NCBI RefSeq assembly: GCF_026230105.1
Contig: NC_079476.1
Coordinates: 41,158,559 to 41,222,558, forward strand
DNA length: 64,000 nucleotides
Direction: 5' to 3'
DNA from: Diorhabda sublineata
Lineage: Eukaryota > Arthropoda > Insecta > Coleoptera > Chrysomelidae
The notes beneath the pieces were generated by a model. The model did no database searches and was not told the origin of the DNA. It worked only from the letters and a program-made list of their open reading frames with translations. Within the stretch, counting starts at the first letter, position 1; each line of letters begins with the position of its first letter. Shown piece after piece: positions 13,301 through 26,177 of the stretch. Both the position numbers and the translations under genes were made by a program.

Positions 13301-14699
13301 TCAAAGATAAACGCGACTAAATGGTTTTAGGTCGAGAAGTACGATCGAACTTTCCATCAACAATATAAGAATACATATATTAAAAAACATTAACCAGCCA
13401 CCTAATTAAATTTAATTACCATTTTATCATTTAATTATTGTAAACAACCGCAACACGAAAAGCACATTCTGATTATGATAAGAAAACTTATTCGTTTGAT
13501 GTACGGGGTGAATCAGCACAAAACATTGGAGATCCAAAATATGATTGAGGTTGAGTCGCCCCTGATTAACCTCTCACAATGGTTCGATTGCATTCTACTC
13601 ACCATTACTGCCTTTAATCACATACAGGGTGTTTTAACTTGAAATGCTGCAAAGAAATTATTTTTTTTCATACTTTAATGCCTCATAAATTCTCAGAGAT
13701 CCTACTCGGTATGAAAATACGGAAAATTTAGACTGAAAAGATCAGAGAAGCAAGCAGCTATGATTAAGTCAAAGTTCTGTAATGAATTGGGCAAAGAAAA
13801 TAAAAAAAAACTCTTCTATTTTGTAGGAGGAGATCGTTTACAAACAAAACTTAATCGTGCAACCAAATGGGAGACTATATCCGATATTAGACATTCGGGA
13901 CCGTTCCTCGGGAGCTAGGGAAAGTATAATAAATCGCCAACGCGTTCTCAGAGGATTTCTCAGTTGACCCAACAACTCGTAAGAATAAAAACGAGTTTGG
14001 AAATTAACATACATGAAGGGCAGCATTTATGAATCCTCTGGAACTGAAAAAATCACCTAAACACGGAATTTAAAATTCTAAATAATCTATCTAATTTTTT
14101 TTTTTTTCAAATTATCAGTTGAAATGTTTGGATGATTGTATACAATCCCATTCTGCGCGAATAGAAATTTATTTAGACGGCACTGAACCAGTTTTCGTAG
14201 TCGTATTTCTACTGCTAGGATATGAATCAAACAAATCTTGATTCTATAATATGAAATTATTCAATTTAAACCCTATATACTACAGATAATGATGTTGGTG
14301 TCTGAATCGTTGGTAATTCGATTCTCTCCTTTCCATACTGGACTAACTAAATACTCTGAAATAATCAGATAATTTACTTGTATACATGGAGTATCAATTA
14401 CTTTTGTTTAATCGATTCCGATTGGGGTGTTGAGGCCAGTGTTTTGTACTTTAGAAAAGAGGATTTTAATTCACCAGCTTTTGTTAATATGTTTAATAAA
14501 TACACGTGGTGCGACATTATATAATAGCTCGGATCCTGGTATCATACATGGTGTCAATTGTGGGGTAGATATAGGTAAAAATTTGCTAAAAAGTCACCAC
14601 TTAAATATATTGGCTGCAGAGTTATTGTGCCTATCAATTCCATTCTTTTGCATCCGAAATTCTGTGAAGACGTTTCTGAGAAACTATTGCAAAGACGGA

Positions 14700-15000
14700 A
14701 TATTTACAGGTCTTGGTATTACAAGAAAAGTAAAGATCTAAAACCTTTGGACCTTAAAGGCAATGTGACAATTTTTGACCATGTAAAGTGGAAGCCTGCA
14801 TAAATTGTTTCCAAGCATAGCTCTCCTAGATCTTACCTTGTGAAAGATTCTTTTGGTAATGTGATTGGACGTAATCGCAAGCAACGAGCCTGACATAGAT
14901 GAGAGTAGTGGTGAACCTTTAGGTCAGCCTACTGTGTCACTGAAGAATGAAAAACCTTTACTGGAGGTTCCCCCAGAATGTTTATTATCCAGTCCAAAAG
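14700..15000 (+). pseudogene. LTR retrotransposon relic (integrase C-terminal region)
   Basis: Plus-strand translation from about 14725 reads YYKKSKDLKPL, then VTIFDHVKWKPA, a stop, then SPRSYLVKDSFGNVIGRNRKQ. This matches the C-terminal part of Ty3/gypsy-type integrase, where a basic YY..K segment leads into 'G..V......WKPA.I......PRSY.V....G...RRNR'. A premature stop and downstream frameshifts show decay. I could not delimit LTRs. It sits inside the presumed neural cadherin intron, opposite in strand to that gene. Confidence 0.6.
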
Positions 15001-15703
15001 TTTTAAATCATGATACCTAAGCCAGATGTGATCGAGTGATAAAAAACCGGACTAACTAAACTTATAGGAGGGTGTGTGCTATACCACATCTTAAGAGATC
15101 CAAAGTAGGAGCCTGCGAAAATGGTTTAACGTCATATCCTCTGATCTATTTAGGTTCGCAGTCTCCAGATTCGAAATAGCCATAATGATTGTAAAATTGA
15201 CGGGGTTTAAGCAAAATGAGTCGAATTTTTTCACCACCACACTTGTGTGATAAAGCCAAAAACGATTTTATCGCCACCTTTGGACAAATACCTTCTCACA
15301 CTTCGGTAAATCCCGTGGTTGAAATTGAATGACGTATAGCACTTCGAATTGGTTGATCATCCACTGTATTCAAAAGATCTGGTCCACAACTACTTTTTTC
15401 TGTTTCTTAACCTCAAAGTTTCACTTGCAGAATACACACGTAAACGTCTATTTTGAGGTAAAACACGGAGACTATTATTTGGACAGGTTAGAAAGAAGCA
15501 TTGCTGGAAAAAGTATATGAATGGAAATTATTCTAGACGAACTTGTCATGTTTATCTTTTAGGTTGAAAACAACCCTCATATATAGAAAAATGTGTTGCA
15601 CCACCTATTTGTAATAATTCACAAACTATATTTATCTTAAAATTCCATTGAACTGTCTAACCAAGACAAAATAGGAAGCGGTATGTAAATAAATGTAACT
15701 CAC

Positions 15704-17024
15704 CTCCTTTTTCCGCGTTAGTGATAGTAACCCAGAAGTCAATGGTCTTCTCCGGACCCAATTCTTCGTAATCCCACTTCTTCTTAACGCGAACGGACCC
15801 ATTGGGATCGACCGTCACCCAAGGATTTTCATCCCTTATTTTAAAAGTCTCGCGATCAGTTTCTTTTTCCAATTGGAAAACCACCCTACCGTCGGTTTCG
15901 CCATCGGTTTCGGTAAACTCGATTCTCTTCGTTGGCCTTACAGCGCGAGTAACGCGTCTTTTACTACGATGCAATTCTACTTCTTCTAAACGTTGAAAAT
16001 CCAAATCTATGTCGACTTTAGACGATTCGGTAGGTTTAAAATGGAAGATTACTTGTGCGGGTCTGGGAGAAGTTCTGCTTGGAGTCCGTAAATCGTGAGC
16101 TTCGACGACTAGTTCTAATTCTATTTCTTCTATAGGTTCTTGAGTTAGAAGCAGATCACCAGTTTGAGGGACGATTACTAGGAAGTTAGTAGGTGTAGCA
16201 AGTCTGTAGGCTACTTTATCACCGTCCGCGTCCGTGGCTTCTACTTTCCCGACCGAAGAGAAGCGCTTCCAAATCATCGTTACGTTATCCCCGTCTAGTG
16301 AATCGTCCCCAACAACAAACCTATATATTTTCTGAGTAAAAACTGGACTGTTATCGTTTTCGTCTTCAATATCAATAACAACGTTAGTAACCGCTTTGTT
16401 TATACCACTCGGATCAACGGCTTGGATGGTAAGAACGTATCTACCAGTTTCTTCTCGATCAAGTATTTGCGATGAAACTAAATTCACCCCTCCTAGGGGT
16501 TTAGTAATAGTTATATTCGGTAAAATATCACCTGTGGTGCTATCTTGTAACTCAAAAGATTGTCCGATGTTTCCAGCAATGATACTATAACTAACAGGTA
16601 CTTTCAAGTCGCTAGTAGCTTGTAGGAGGGGAATACCACTAACTACAGTACCAGATGGGGAATTTTCAGGAATGTGCCCTAACAGCTCTTCATCGAAATC
16701 AAAACTGAGCATATTCCTTCTATCTAATACAAACAATTCTAGTTTATGTTTAGTGGAAACGTTACCTCTATCTTCGAGTACTATTAAATCTATAGGATGA
16801 TTTACTAAAGAACTGACATCCGATGTCGTCATTATGGATCCATCTTGCAACATAGTGAAAAATTGAGAAAAATCCGAATCGAGAAGTTTGAGATTCTCAG
16901 AATGGTTGAACTTTTTGACGCTATATCCTGGGTGAGCGTCATGAGGTATAACTGATATTGTTTTCGAAGCGCCGATCCAAATTAACGACGAGAGGATCGC
17001 CAACTGAAGCATATTTAGACTCAT
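15704..17024 (-). CDS. CadN: Neural cadherin (CadN), first coding exon
   Basis: N-terminal exon of a classic insect neural cadherin, a calcium-dependent homophilic adhesion protein of neurons. The exon gives 440 residues plus one base and ends at a consensus donor (GTGAGT, 15703-15698), so the gene continues leftward out of this exon. Residues 1-20 form a signal peptide (MSLNMLQLAILSSLIWIG). Cadherin signatures follow: LDREETGRY (188-196), DENDN (221-225) and ATDADGD (263-269). A dibasic RSKRR (353-357) looks like a proprotein convertase site. The segment after it (RVTRAVRPTKR, then KKKWDYEELGPEKTIDFW) is nearly identical to Drosophila CadN as I recall it, which decides the name. The ATG at 17022-17024 lies 36 bases after a strong acceptor (TTTGTTTCAG, exon edge at 17060), so an untranslated upstream exon is expected. 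No later cadherin repeat was found in 1-15703, so the next intron is longer than that. Confidence 0.92.
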
Positions 17025-20000
17025 CTTGAGGTCTTTTTCACGTCATTGGAACTGGAAAATCTGAAACAAACATACAACATTAAATCTTCAAGACACATCA
17101 ACTTTCAAAGTTTAAAACGCGCTAAACAGAATGTTAGGAATTCCATCAAATATTTTCCATATTTCTTCAATTAATTATGTCACAAATCGATTCTCTACCA
17201 TTTAAAATTAAATTATCATTTCGAGCCTTTTTGGTGCTACTGTAAGACACCCTCGTTGCTGTGTGACTAATTTTCGAAAATATACAAGATGAGTGCGTAT
17301 ACTTTGATGACTATCTGCCTTGTTTGTACCAAAAATATCACATTTTCCTAAAATAAGTAATAAGGATCTACTGAAAGAAACAAAGACGATGAAGATGGTA
17401 TAGACGATGAGCCAGTGTTTCAGATCCTGATCATCAAGATGAAGATGAAGGTGAAAATGAACTGCGCAACGACCTTGATCTTGATGCCTCCTCTAATGTA
17501 CGCAGATTACAATTTACCTACAGAGGAATTTCCAAAGATAAAGGCTATTCTGATGAGTATGTTTCTGCTGTAGGTGAGGAGGTATGTCCAGAATTGAGAA
17601 GATCATGGGATCCTTCAAAATACGGCATTGACATCAAGCATAGAAGAAATATATTAGTGTAACTGTTCACCTTGTTTCTTGGAGTTATCACCTACAAGTT
17701 GTCCAATTTATAGAGATTGGAGAAGAGGATCAAATTGACTAAGAAGACAAAATACTCGATTTTCAGAAAGATATTGCTAAATAAATACTGATGAATCTTT
17801 TTTAATAAAAGTTCAATTCCAGCTACGGCTGAAACTAAATTTTCTATAATTGTCCCTCAATAAATTTCAGGTAATCCATTTAAATAATTAATTGGATATA
17901 AAATCAATAAACAAATGATACTGAAGCCATGAAATATCTTTCACAAACATTGGAAATTTCAAATGCAAATATTGGTTAAACAAAATTTTAATCAGTCAAT
18001 ATATTGATTCATATGAAAACTTTTGAATAACATTAATTGAATACCAGCACATACATTTTAACAGGTGGCGAACGTGCATTCGAAAATCCACATTTTTCAT
18101 CCTTCCACCGTTTCTTCGAACAAATTCCTCAATAAAACAAAAACCGTTCGATTGAGGAAATTGCAAGTTGTCTTCTTTTGGAGTTACTTTTCTTTTGTAA
18201 CCTTCCTAATGTCCTAATTAACTTAATCCTCTTCGATATACCCGGTGCACGTTTTAGAAAAAACCCAACAAAGTCGTCTCTCTACCTTTTACATTCATTA
18301 CTTAAACGAATCTAGACGAGACATCACCAGACGACAATGGTGACTATCCACCTACGAAATCAGCTCAAAATCCGAAACAGCAGCTTGCAAAGAACAAAGA
18401 TCCAGATTAACCACATTTCTCACTTACAAAAACCCAGGCGAAATGTTTCGAATCAAATTGTTAATCCTCGGATCAGTGCAACGAGCAGATCTCGAACCTA
18501 GATCTCAGTGGAGCTACGTTGCTCCCAGAGATTCGGAACGCGCAACTTATTTAATGTTTCGTACAGTTAATCCAACTTTGATTATTGTTTCACCTCCTCG
18601 CCATCTTCGTCTCGAGATTAGAGACAAGTACAATTGAGTTTGGCAACATTGCGTATTAAAAAAAGCATCTTTATCTTTTATTATAATTTTGTAAATCCCG
18701 TAACTACTATCTAAACCTATAAAAAACGTTCATGTTTATTATTGGTGGTATCATTATGCTTTTTATTAGATAGGCGTAGTTTGTTTATCAAATGATTGTG
18801 ATGATAAATCGTGTGACAAATAGTGAATGTTGATATCAATACAATGGGTGTAAATTATTAAAAGATTCCGACCAATTAAATACCGCTTGAAAAAGATAAA
18901 AGGTGGTAAAATGATTGGTGGGAATTATTTTTAAAGAAATAAACAGAATTTATAATGAATGAAAGCGTTCTGCCAATAAATATTTACATAATTTCTTTAA
19001 ACTACCTGCCTCTCGTCGCTATACATTGACGGGTCATTGAAAGGGATAAAGGAAATGACTTTCAAATATTTTAAATTCTCGTTGTGTAGAGATGTGATTT
19101 TAGTATAATTTCTCGAAATTAACCGCTCAAATTTGGACCTGGAACGTCTTCAGTCTTTTGTACAACAAATATTTCATTCCATTGTTTAACAAATATTTTT
19201 TCTTTGAATTATCACCTTTCCACCGACAACTATCAAATTTCAACCTCATCTCTTCATAGTTTATTTGTTAGAATTGTTAAATTTGTTTAAACGATGGATT
19301 TCGTGAAAATAGCTTGGAAAATATTACCAGGAAGGTCAACATCATCGACTGGAATGCGGAATTTTAATATCGCCGCACAAGCACGGTTGATTCTAAGCAT
19401 CCAGGATGTCCTAATAAGACTTTTGAAACTCTTAGAAAACCGAAAGTGGAATTCGTGATGTCTAAATACCTAACAGATTCTTTCTGAGTGCCGAATTTCC
19501 TCATAATGGGACAATTATTGGAAACGCTGTTCGTAGCTGTTTAGGCAAAAGTTTTTTACAACTCCTAGTGGAAACTGCAATCCGCCAAACCTGGCAATGA
19601 GCGTTTATTATGACTGAAATAGAGAGTGATCTCCTTCAAGTTATAATTTATATAAAATCCACTTTTTAGTCTAAATGAAAGTGATTTATTGTTGTCTGAG
19701 TCCTGTGGACAAATTGAATGGGGTCATTCCGTCGTACTAAAGCGATCTATGGTGTCCTCAATTGATGTTATGGTGAATCAGCTCGTTAAAACATAGTAAG
19801 ATCCATCGAGGTTGTTTTGAAACATCTATAAGATGTTTATGTTGGTTATAATGGATGTGCCCCGCTGCTGAATCCCAGTCCGAATGGGTTGTACAATAGA
19901 CCTTGTTACAGACCAATAGACCTATACATGTACCTTAATTTTAATTTTGGTATCTGTTTCTTGCGTTTGGTGTATATACGTAAGGATGCAGTCTAAATAC

Positions 20001-20892
20001 ATGCAAAGACATTTGACATCTTCGACTAGTATAGCGGTACCAGCTGCTTATACAGCTACCATGGAAGTGTCTGTCTATCTGTCAGGTAGGATCTTAACAG
20101 GGGAAGGTGGAAATGAGTTAGGAGCTTCTTTAGTTTGGGTAATATCAAGAAAAGTAGCTCAGCAATATCTTATTATAGCCTATAATAGATTTACCTTCCT
20201 TTTTTGGGCCACTTTCCAGGCACCGAGGAAATAGTTCTATAAATTTTTCCATATCCAGTCTCTTTTCTGACTTGATTAGCCGTTGATTTTTTTTGAGTTA
20301 GATCTATTTGGGATGGTATATCAAGTCAGTTTTTTATTCTATTCTGTAGATAATTCTAGACGAAATAAAAAGGATTTTTAACCATGGATGAATACTGCAT
20401 TAACCATGAAACCTAGAGAGAGATGCAAATGTACAACAATCTACTGGCACCATTTAGATTTTATGTTCGGAAATCATACGGCATATTGTATATCTACTAC
20501 TTGTGTTAAAGGGAAATCTAATCAATTATAACTGTATATTAATGAATCAAAAGATGGAAAATATCCAATGCACCATATTTAAGAAAAAAAATAGTATCTT
20601 ACACCAAGATAACGCAGAGTAAAACCGTTGGTGAAATTCAATGAGTTTTACTTCTAATTTCTTCTAGACCAATTGTATCTTTCAGCTCTGGCCCCAATTA
20701 CAAACAGTCTTCAGCTCAAAAATAATCATTGTAACTAATTACTGTTGTTAAACTTTGTCGTTGCATGATTCCTTCAATCGGCATTTCTTCTTATTATTAT
20801 TCCTCTTACTTTTATGTGTTGCAATATGATTCGGTGCTTTCTCCATCCCTTTATTCTTCTCTCTTTTGTATTTTATCATCATCTTTACTTCT

Positions 20893-20925
20893 GAACAAAC
20901 TGTTTACACTACCACTACACCAACA
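20893..20925. repeat. Copy of a GAACA..CTGTTTACACTACCACTA repeat end
   Basis: The core TTTACACTACCACTACACCA here recurs near 40155 and, inverted, at 49808-49835. The GAACANACTGTTT lead is shared with both ends of the element at 40081-40495. It appears to be a terminal motif of a dispersed repeat family, with no partner end seen nearby. Confidence 0.5.
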
Positions 20926-20953
20926 CAGACAGTGCAATGTCTGACGAGCGTTT

Positions 20954-20970
20954 CGATAACCAAGTTATCG
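20954..20970. other. Perfect 7-bp hairpin
   Basis: CGATAAC and GTTATCG are exact inverted repeats separated by CAA. The hairpin lies 30 bases past the GAACA-type repeat end, within a GAGCGTTT..CTTCAGAGACTGA context that looks like transposon end sequence. Confidence 0.5.
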
Positions 20971-22600
20971 TCTTCAGAGACTGAATGTGAACTTCTTCAA
21001 TTTCTCATCCGTTATATTCTTTAAATTTGTTTTTGGAAGAAATAATTGATATATTTCTATCGTTGTTATTATTACTAGTTATTTCTGAAGGCATTTTCTG
21101 TACGGAAATCGATTGTGACGCCACTGTACTGTAGACATTGTAAATCAAAACAAAAATCTTGCAAAAGACGGAATATAATACATTCTATAACTTTAATATT
21201 TGAACTTGACTCTAATGCACACTTATGAGACATAAATTAGAGGGTGAAAAAGGTATCAAGCTGTTTTGGTATTTTCTCCAAATTAAACCGAATAATTTAT
21301 TGATATAAAAATGTGTTTTACATGTAAAACGGTGAATAATTTTTTTTTCGAGCGGCAACTAATTTTTGAATAAATAAAAAATAATTTGTTGATATTTGAT
21401 TTATACAAAAATTATACGAAGCTCATTTTATAAATGAAAGTGTTGGTTTTGTATATTAACATAGATATTTGTTAATTATTCACATTAATTCATAAAACGG
21501 TTTATTACTAATCACGTGGAAAATGAAATTAAGTACACAGATTATCTAGATTAAACCATAAAATTTTTCAAAACAATCTCGTATTTGTAAAAGAAACGTT
21601 TAACATTTTGGTAAGGCCCTGCAAATTATTAGGGCTTGTGAGCGTTTGTACTAATATGCAAAAGAGACTGTTTTCTTCTTCTCGAATGAATGTTTGTAAT
21701 TGGTATACAGTTTGATACCAAAAACATCGTTACAAGTTATTTTATCACCAAGTTTAGGAAGCCAAAAGTTGTTGACAGTTTGGTACTATCAAGGGGAACT
21801 GTAGAATACAAAGATTGTGGAATCAAGAGGTGGCTGCGTTCTTCTTCAACAGACACACAATTCAGCGTCCAAAAACTTCGTGATACCCATAAAAATCGTT
21901 CTTAAAAAACAATAAAAATTAATCTCCTTTAACATCTTAATAAATTTTTATTTGTATTCATTTCCATTTGATAATTTTATTAGTAAATATGTCATAGTTC
22001 ATTTGCATCTACATCAGGCTTATACCGTATTAAGTCATCTTCTAGCTTTACGATTGAGGTAACAGTGACCGCTTTAATAGCGTTTTACGCTCACTGATTG
22101 GCGTAAACACTCTTAATCAACATCCGACAGCTTTCAAACGATTTGTTATCGCCGCTGTATGGAATTTAATATTTTTGTCGCATGAATATAAACTTGACGC
22201 AGCTGAAATGATTATTTTATCGTTACTATCACCTTAGAATAGAAATTAACAATCTTCCATGCTTGTTGAAAAAGAGATTTTTAATTTGTTCTGCATAGTT
22301 ATGATAATTATTTTGTTATTAACGTAATTATGATCCCTCTCTTGGGAAAATTCAGCGAAATATTTGTAGAAATATCAGTTACGTTTTGAACTTTCTTATT
22401 AATCGTATCAAATCCGGCACTTGTCTTGAATTTGGTAGCTAATGACGATAGGAATGATGAAGTGATAACCATCAACGACAACACCCTGTCACCTTCTTTT
22501 TTTATCATATTTATAGAATAATAAAATGTCCTCCTTTATCGAAAGGATGTTTCAGTTCAATAGAAAGTGAGCTGCTTTGTCAAATTTCTATTTCAATATT

Positions 22601-23490
22601 CAAAAAAGGCAACGGCTAAGACTGGCATTCAAAAGCACAAACCTGAACAAACTAAACTCGATCTAACCTTAAGACAGAGAAATAAGTTATTTGTAGATTT
22701 AAAGAAAACGCTATCCAGTTGAGGTGCAATTGGGATGGTAGTGCAAAAGAAGAAATAAAAAGAAAGGCTCGACAAACAAACGGCTTTCCACAGAATGACC
22801 GTTTGCCTGGAGAACCGGTACACCAGGTTACAGGGAAACCACAAAAAAACCGACGATCGACGAGTTGGAATATCCTAGAGGGTTTTACCTAATGGTTAAG
22901 TGTCCAAGAAAATCTTCGTAGATCGTTGCTAGCAACCCCAATGGAGACAGGAAAGTTTCCTCCAAGGATCACCATGACATCGAAGTATTAGTTGGTAGGA
23001 ATGGCAATAATAAATTTTGTTTCTTTCAAGGCTTTGAGGATAAGTGCAGTCTTGTAGTGAAGAGTAGATATTTTTTCAATAATTGTACCATAGAGGTAAT
23101 ATTGAATATAGAGACAGCGAGTGATGGCCAAAAAAGGCAAAGGCTAAGACTGGCATTCAAAAGCACAAACCTGAACAAACTAAACTCGATCTAACCTTAA
23201 GACAGAGAAATAAGTTATTTGTAGATTTAAACGAGAAGTTATCCAGTTCATGTGCAATTGGGATGGTAGTGGAAAAGAAGAAATAAAAAGAAAGGCACGA
23301 CAATGGAGACAGGAAAGTTTTCTCCAAGAATCACCATGACATCGAAGTATTAGTTGGTAGGAATGGCAATAATAAATTTTGTTTCTTTCAAGGCTTTGAG
23401 GATAAGTGCAGTCTTGTAGTGAAGAGTAGATATTTTTTCAATAATTGTACCATAGAGGTAATATTGAAGATAGAGAGAGCGAGTGATGGC
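22601..23490. repeat. Tandem duplication, second copy with a 166-bp deletion
   Basis: Copy 1 is 22601-23128 (528 bp) and copy 2 is 23129-23490 (362 bp), with only a few substitutions. Copy 2 lacks the bases equivalent to 22776-22941. At the missing segment both edges carry CAA, so a microhomology-mediated deletion is the simplest explanation. The segment absent from copy 2 contains the dispersed repeat shared with 10313-10358 (here 22802-22848). No coding function was recognised in either copy. Confidence 0.85.
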
Positions 23491-24022
23491 CAAAACTTTT
23501 GACTAACCAAACAATAATATAATTCAAAGTATATGCAGCTCTCTCTATAATTAATTAAACTCTATGATCTGTACACGATTTTTTTATACTTAAATTACTT
23601 TTTAGATATACCTTGTACGTATTTTTGTTAATTAAAATATCTAGAAATTATAGAAATTTTAGAGAAAAATTAGAATAAATTAAAGCGAATTATATTGAAA
23701 GTTTTAATCTAAAAATTATCGATAAGTGAATAATTTATTTGGAAATGAACTATAATCAATGGAATCGCGTTCAGATAAGTCAATGTCCAAATAATCCCAT
23801 ATATTTTCATTTTTAAACCAAAAATAATTATCCTGATTCTATTATCGAATAAATGAGATGTCAAAATTTCAGAGCCGTTAATACCAGTATCAGATTAATT
23901 ATTTAAAAATCTATTAATTCGTCTGTCTGTTGTACTAGTTACTATTATTGCAAACAACCCGGATTAACTATCGAACATTTCACCGCTCGAATTGGATTTC
24001 TACTACTGGATTTACGATCATA

Positions 24023-24747
24023 CGAGGTCTGGGTATTAAATAACGGGAATGGTTACGAAAAATGGTTTTATTATAAAAATTATTCTACATTCGAATGCTC
24101 CTCTTTAATATACTTCCCTCCCATCGCCACACACCTTTCCATACGTTTTTTCCATTGATCGAAGCAGTGCTGGAAGTCTTCTTTGGTAAGGTCCTTTCTA
24201 ACTTTTTAAGGAAATCTGAGTAGATCCGTTGAAACAAGATCTTTTGGTCAGATTTTTTGACACCAACTTCGCACAGACTTTTGTCAAATGTAATTTTTTT
24301 GACTGTTTCTTTATCGGCTATTACAATCTCGGAAATCATCCGAATGCTCATTCGACGATCTGCACGCATAATTTTGGTCAATGTTTACGGAGTTGAGTCA
24401 GTCACAGGACGACCTGGGTGCTGGTTATCTTCAGTGCTCTTTCGGCAGTCAATAAAGCGCTTACACCGCTAAAAACCGAGGGCACGAGATAGAGAATTGT
24501 CCCCATAGGCCTCTTGCAACAATTTATAGCACTCAGTTTGAGTTTTTTTTTTTAATTTAACGAGAAATTTGTTTTTCGTCACACATGGTTTTCGGCACGA
24601 GAAAAAAACACGTTCGTTTCACACCGCTACTGCACAAATACTGTCAGAAACGTGTTTTGGGACGTGCATAGACAAGATATATAGATACCCCACCCGTCTA
24701 GGGCGCCCTCTAGGCGCGCAATCTCATTATTTAATGGCCAGACCTCG
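24023..24747 (-). mobile_element. Mariner element, internally deleted, flanked by TA
   Basis: The ends are inverted repeats: CGAGGTCTGGGTATTAAATAA on the left and, inverted, CGAGGTCTGGCCATTAAATAA on the right. Each is flanked by TA (24021-22 and 24748-49), the target duplication of mariner/Tc1 elements. On the minus strand the interior reads ECYKLLQEAYGDNSLSRA, PGRPVTDS and MRADRRMSIRMISEIV (N-terminal DNA-binding region). It then jumps to DFQHCFDQWKKRMERC followed by VAMGGKYI (transposase C-terminus). The catalytic core is missing, and stops and frameshifts are present. At 725 bp it is about half the 1.3 kb of a full mariner. It cannot make a working transposase, but its intact ends mean it could once have been mobilised in trans. 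Confidence 0.88.
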
Positions 24748-25374
24748 TACAACAAATATTTTCACTTGATCTGTTCAATCTGTTCAATTCAGCTCGTACG
24801 AAAAAGGATGAATTTGAAGGACAGAGATAAATTTTCTAAAGAAGAATGCATTTCATACCCATAATTATTTCTAGAACATATTTAAAAAATATAAAAGATA
24901 GTTTTTCATAGGAATTATATAAAAAATAGAAAAAAATAATTTGGTCAGCGGCATTTCTGGACGTTATGCTACCATACGAAGGTTGTTTAATGAGTTTACC
25001 ACCTAATAAAGAAATAAAACTTTGTTTTTTCATAATGATTTAATTTTTCAACAACTTTTTTTAAATACAAGTTTAATTATGCAAGAATGAACTCGTATGA
25101 TAAAAATCTCTCTGATGTAAATGAAACTTGTGAGGTAAGAAATAAGAAAAAGTCAGTAGGAGTCTGATCTATTGAATACGAGGTGGATCAACCAATTCGC
25201 CAAGAAACTATATAGAGGCGCCCAAATTATGACGATTGGGAGCAATTTATCCATATAGTAAATTGCATTCTTGAGGAATTATATGAGTACCAAAATTTCA
25301 ATTCGAATAATTTATTTGGAACCTCTTAACTTAAAAATACCAAATTATGAGATTATTAAGAACATCGACATAAG

Positions 25375-25460
25375 ACTCGAACTTATTGAACATCGCTGGG
25401 GAAAGTGTATGGACCTAAGAGGGGATTAAGTTGAAAAATAAATACATTTTTTCCAAAATT
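25375..25460 (+). pseudogene. Mariner transposase tail fragment
   Basis: Closely matches 3908-3985 (CGAACTTATTGAACATCGCTG and the segment coding for ELKGDYVEK), here mutated to read like LRGD, stop, VEK. It is the 3' end of the same mariner family as the fossil at 3.6 kb and not of the element at 24.0 kb, whose C-terminus differs. Confidence 0.7.
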
Positions 25461-25477
25461 TTCTTTCTACCATCCTC

Positions 25478-25478
<1 letters not shown>

Positions 25479-25526
<48 letters not shown>
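25479..25526. repeat. (TA)n microsatellite
   Basis: About 24 uninterrupted TA units, directly beside the mariner tail fragment. Confidence 0.95.
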
Positions 25527-25537
<11 letters not shown>

Positions 25538-26177
25538 GTACATAGTTCGAAACGTTAATATTTCTACTTTAATTTTTAATCAAAAAAGACCTAAAATCAA
25601 GACAATTTGGGAATAATGATGCATAAACAGGTTTAAGAAGTAAGACACTAAAGAAATTTTTACCAACTTGAAAAAGTATATTGAGAAACCGTTTAGAATA
25701 TAGAATTAGAATTAGAAAATAAATTATATTATCAAAGTTGATGATTAATTATAATTTCGTGTTTTAAATTGATTATTTTTGTGTAAAAAATTGACATAAC
25801 GAAACACCGAATCGATAAAATTCAGTTTTGGCACGTAGGTCATCATAATATGCGGTTAAGCGACAATCTATATTTAATCCTCGGTATACCCAACGATACC
25901 CTAAATCGAAATTAGTATTAAAACAATGCAAGTACTATAAAGAATTGTTTTAAGGTCCGTAGTAAATTGATGTAATTCCGTATAGAAGTTTAAGGGGAAG
26001 GGCCACGCATAAATGTATAAAATCAATATTACTCTAGAGCGCTACCTTGCACCGAACCCGCGATTTTTGACATTCGACCACAAACCATAATCATACAGCA
26101 TAAATACTCCTCTTCAAACAATTTCCCATTCATAAAATTTTGAAAATATGTTAAACACACACGCAATCAATACTTAC

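Larger units (their letters stand above)
6171..14426. other. Long stretch without recognisable genes
   Basis: No exon of a known family, no tRNA and no intact transposon seen. Two repetitive items are listed separately (7567-7800 and 10313-10358). An open frame at 10115-10408 includes one of these dispersed repeats and has no domain, so I do not call it a gene. The stretch probably belongs to the large neural cadherin intron. Confidence 0.4.
17061..22600. other. Presumed 5' intron of CadN; no gene seen
   Basis: Mostly AT-rich DNA. An interrupted frame at about 17400-17662 is acidic (DEDEGENELRNDLDLD, then RRLQFTYRGISKDKGYSDEY) and open for roughly 80 codons, ending at a TAA near 17662. It has no start, splice context or recognised family and may be a transposon remnant. 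At 20893-20970 a transposon-end-like motif and a small perfect hairpin occur (see separate entries). Confidence 0.4.

Noticed and set aside
14427..14741. 104-codon plus-strand frame as a stand-alone gene
   Set aside because: It runs into a clear integrase relic in another frame and has no domain of its own, so it is treated as part of the decayed LTR element region.
25431..25616. Frame reading Tyr-Ile repeats
   Set aside because: It is the translation of the (TA)n microsatellite.
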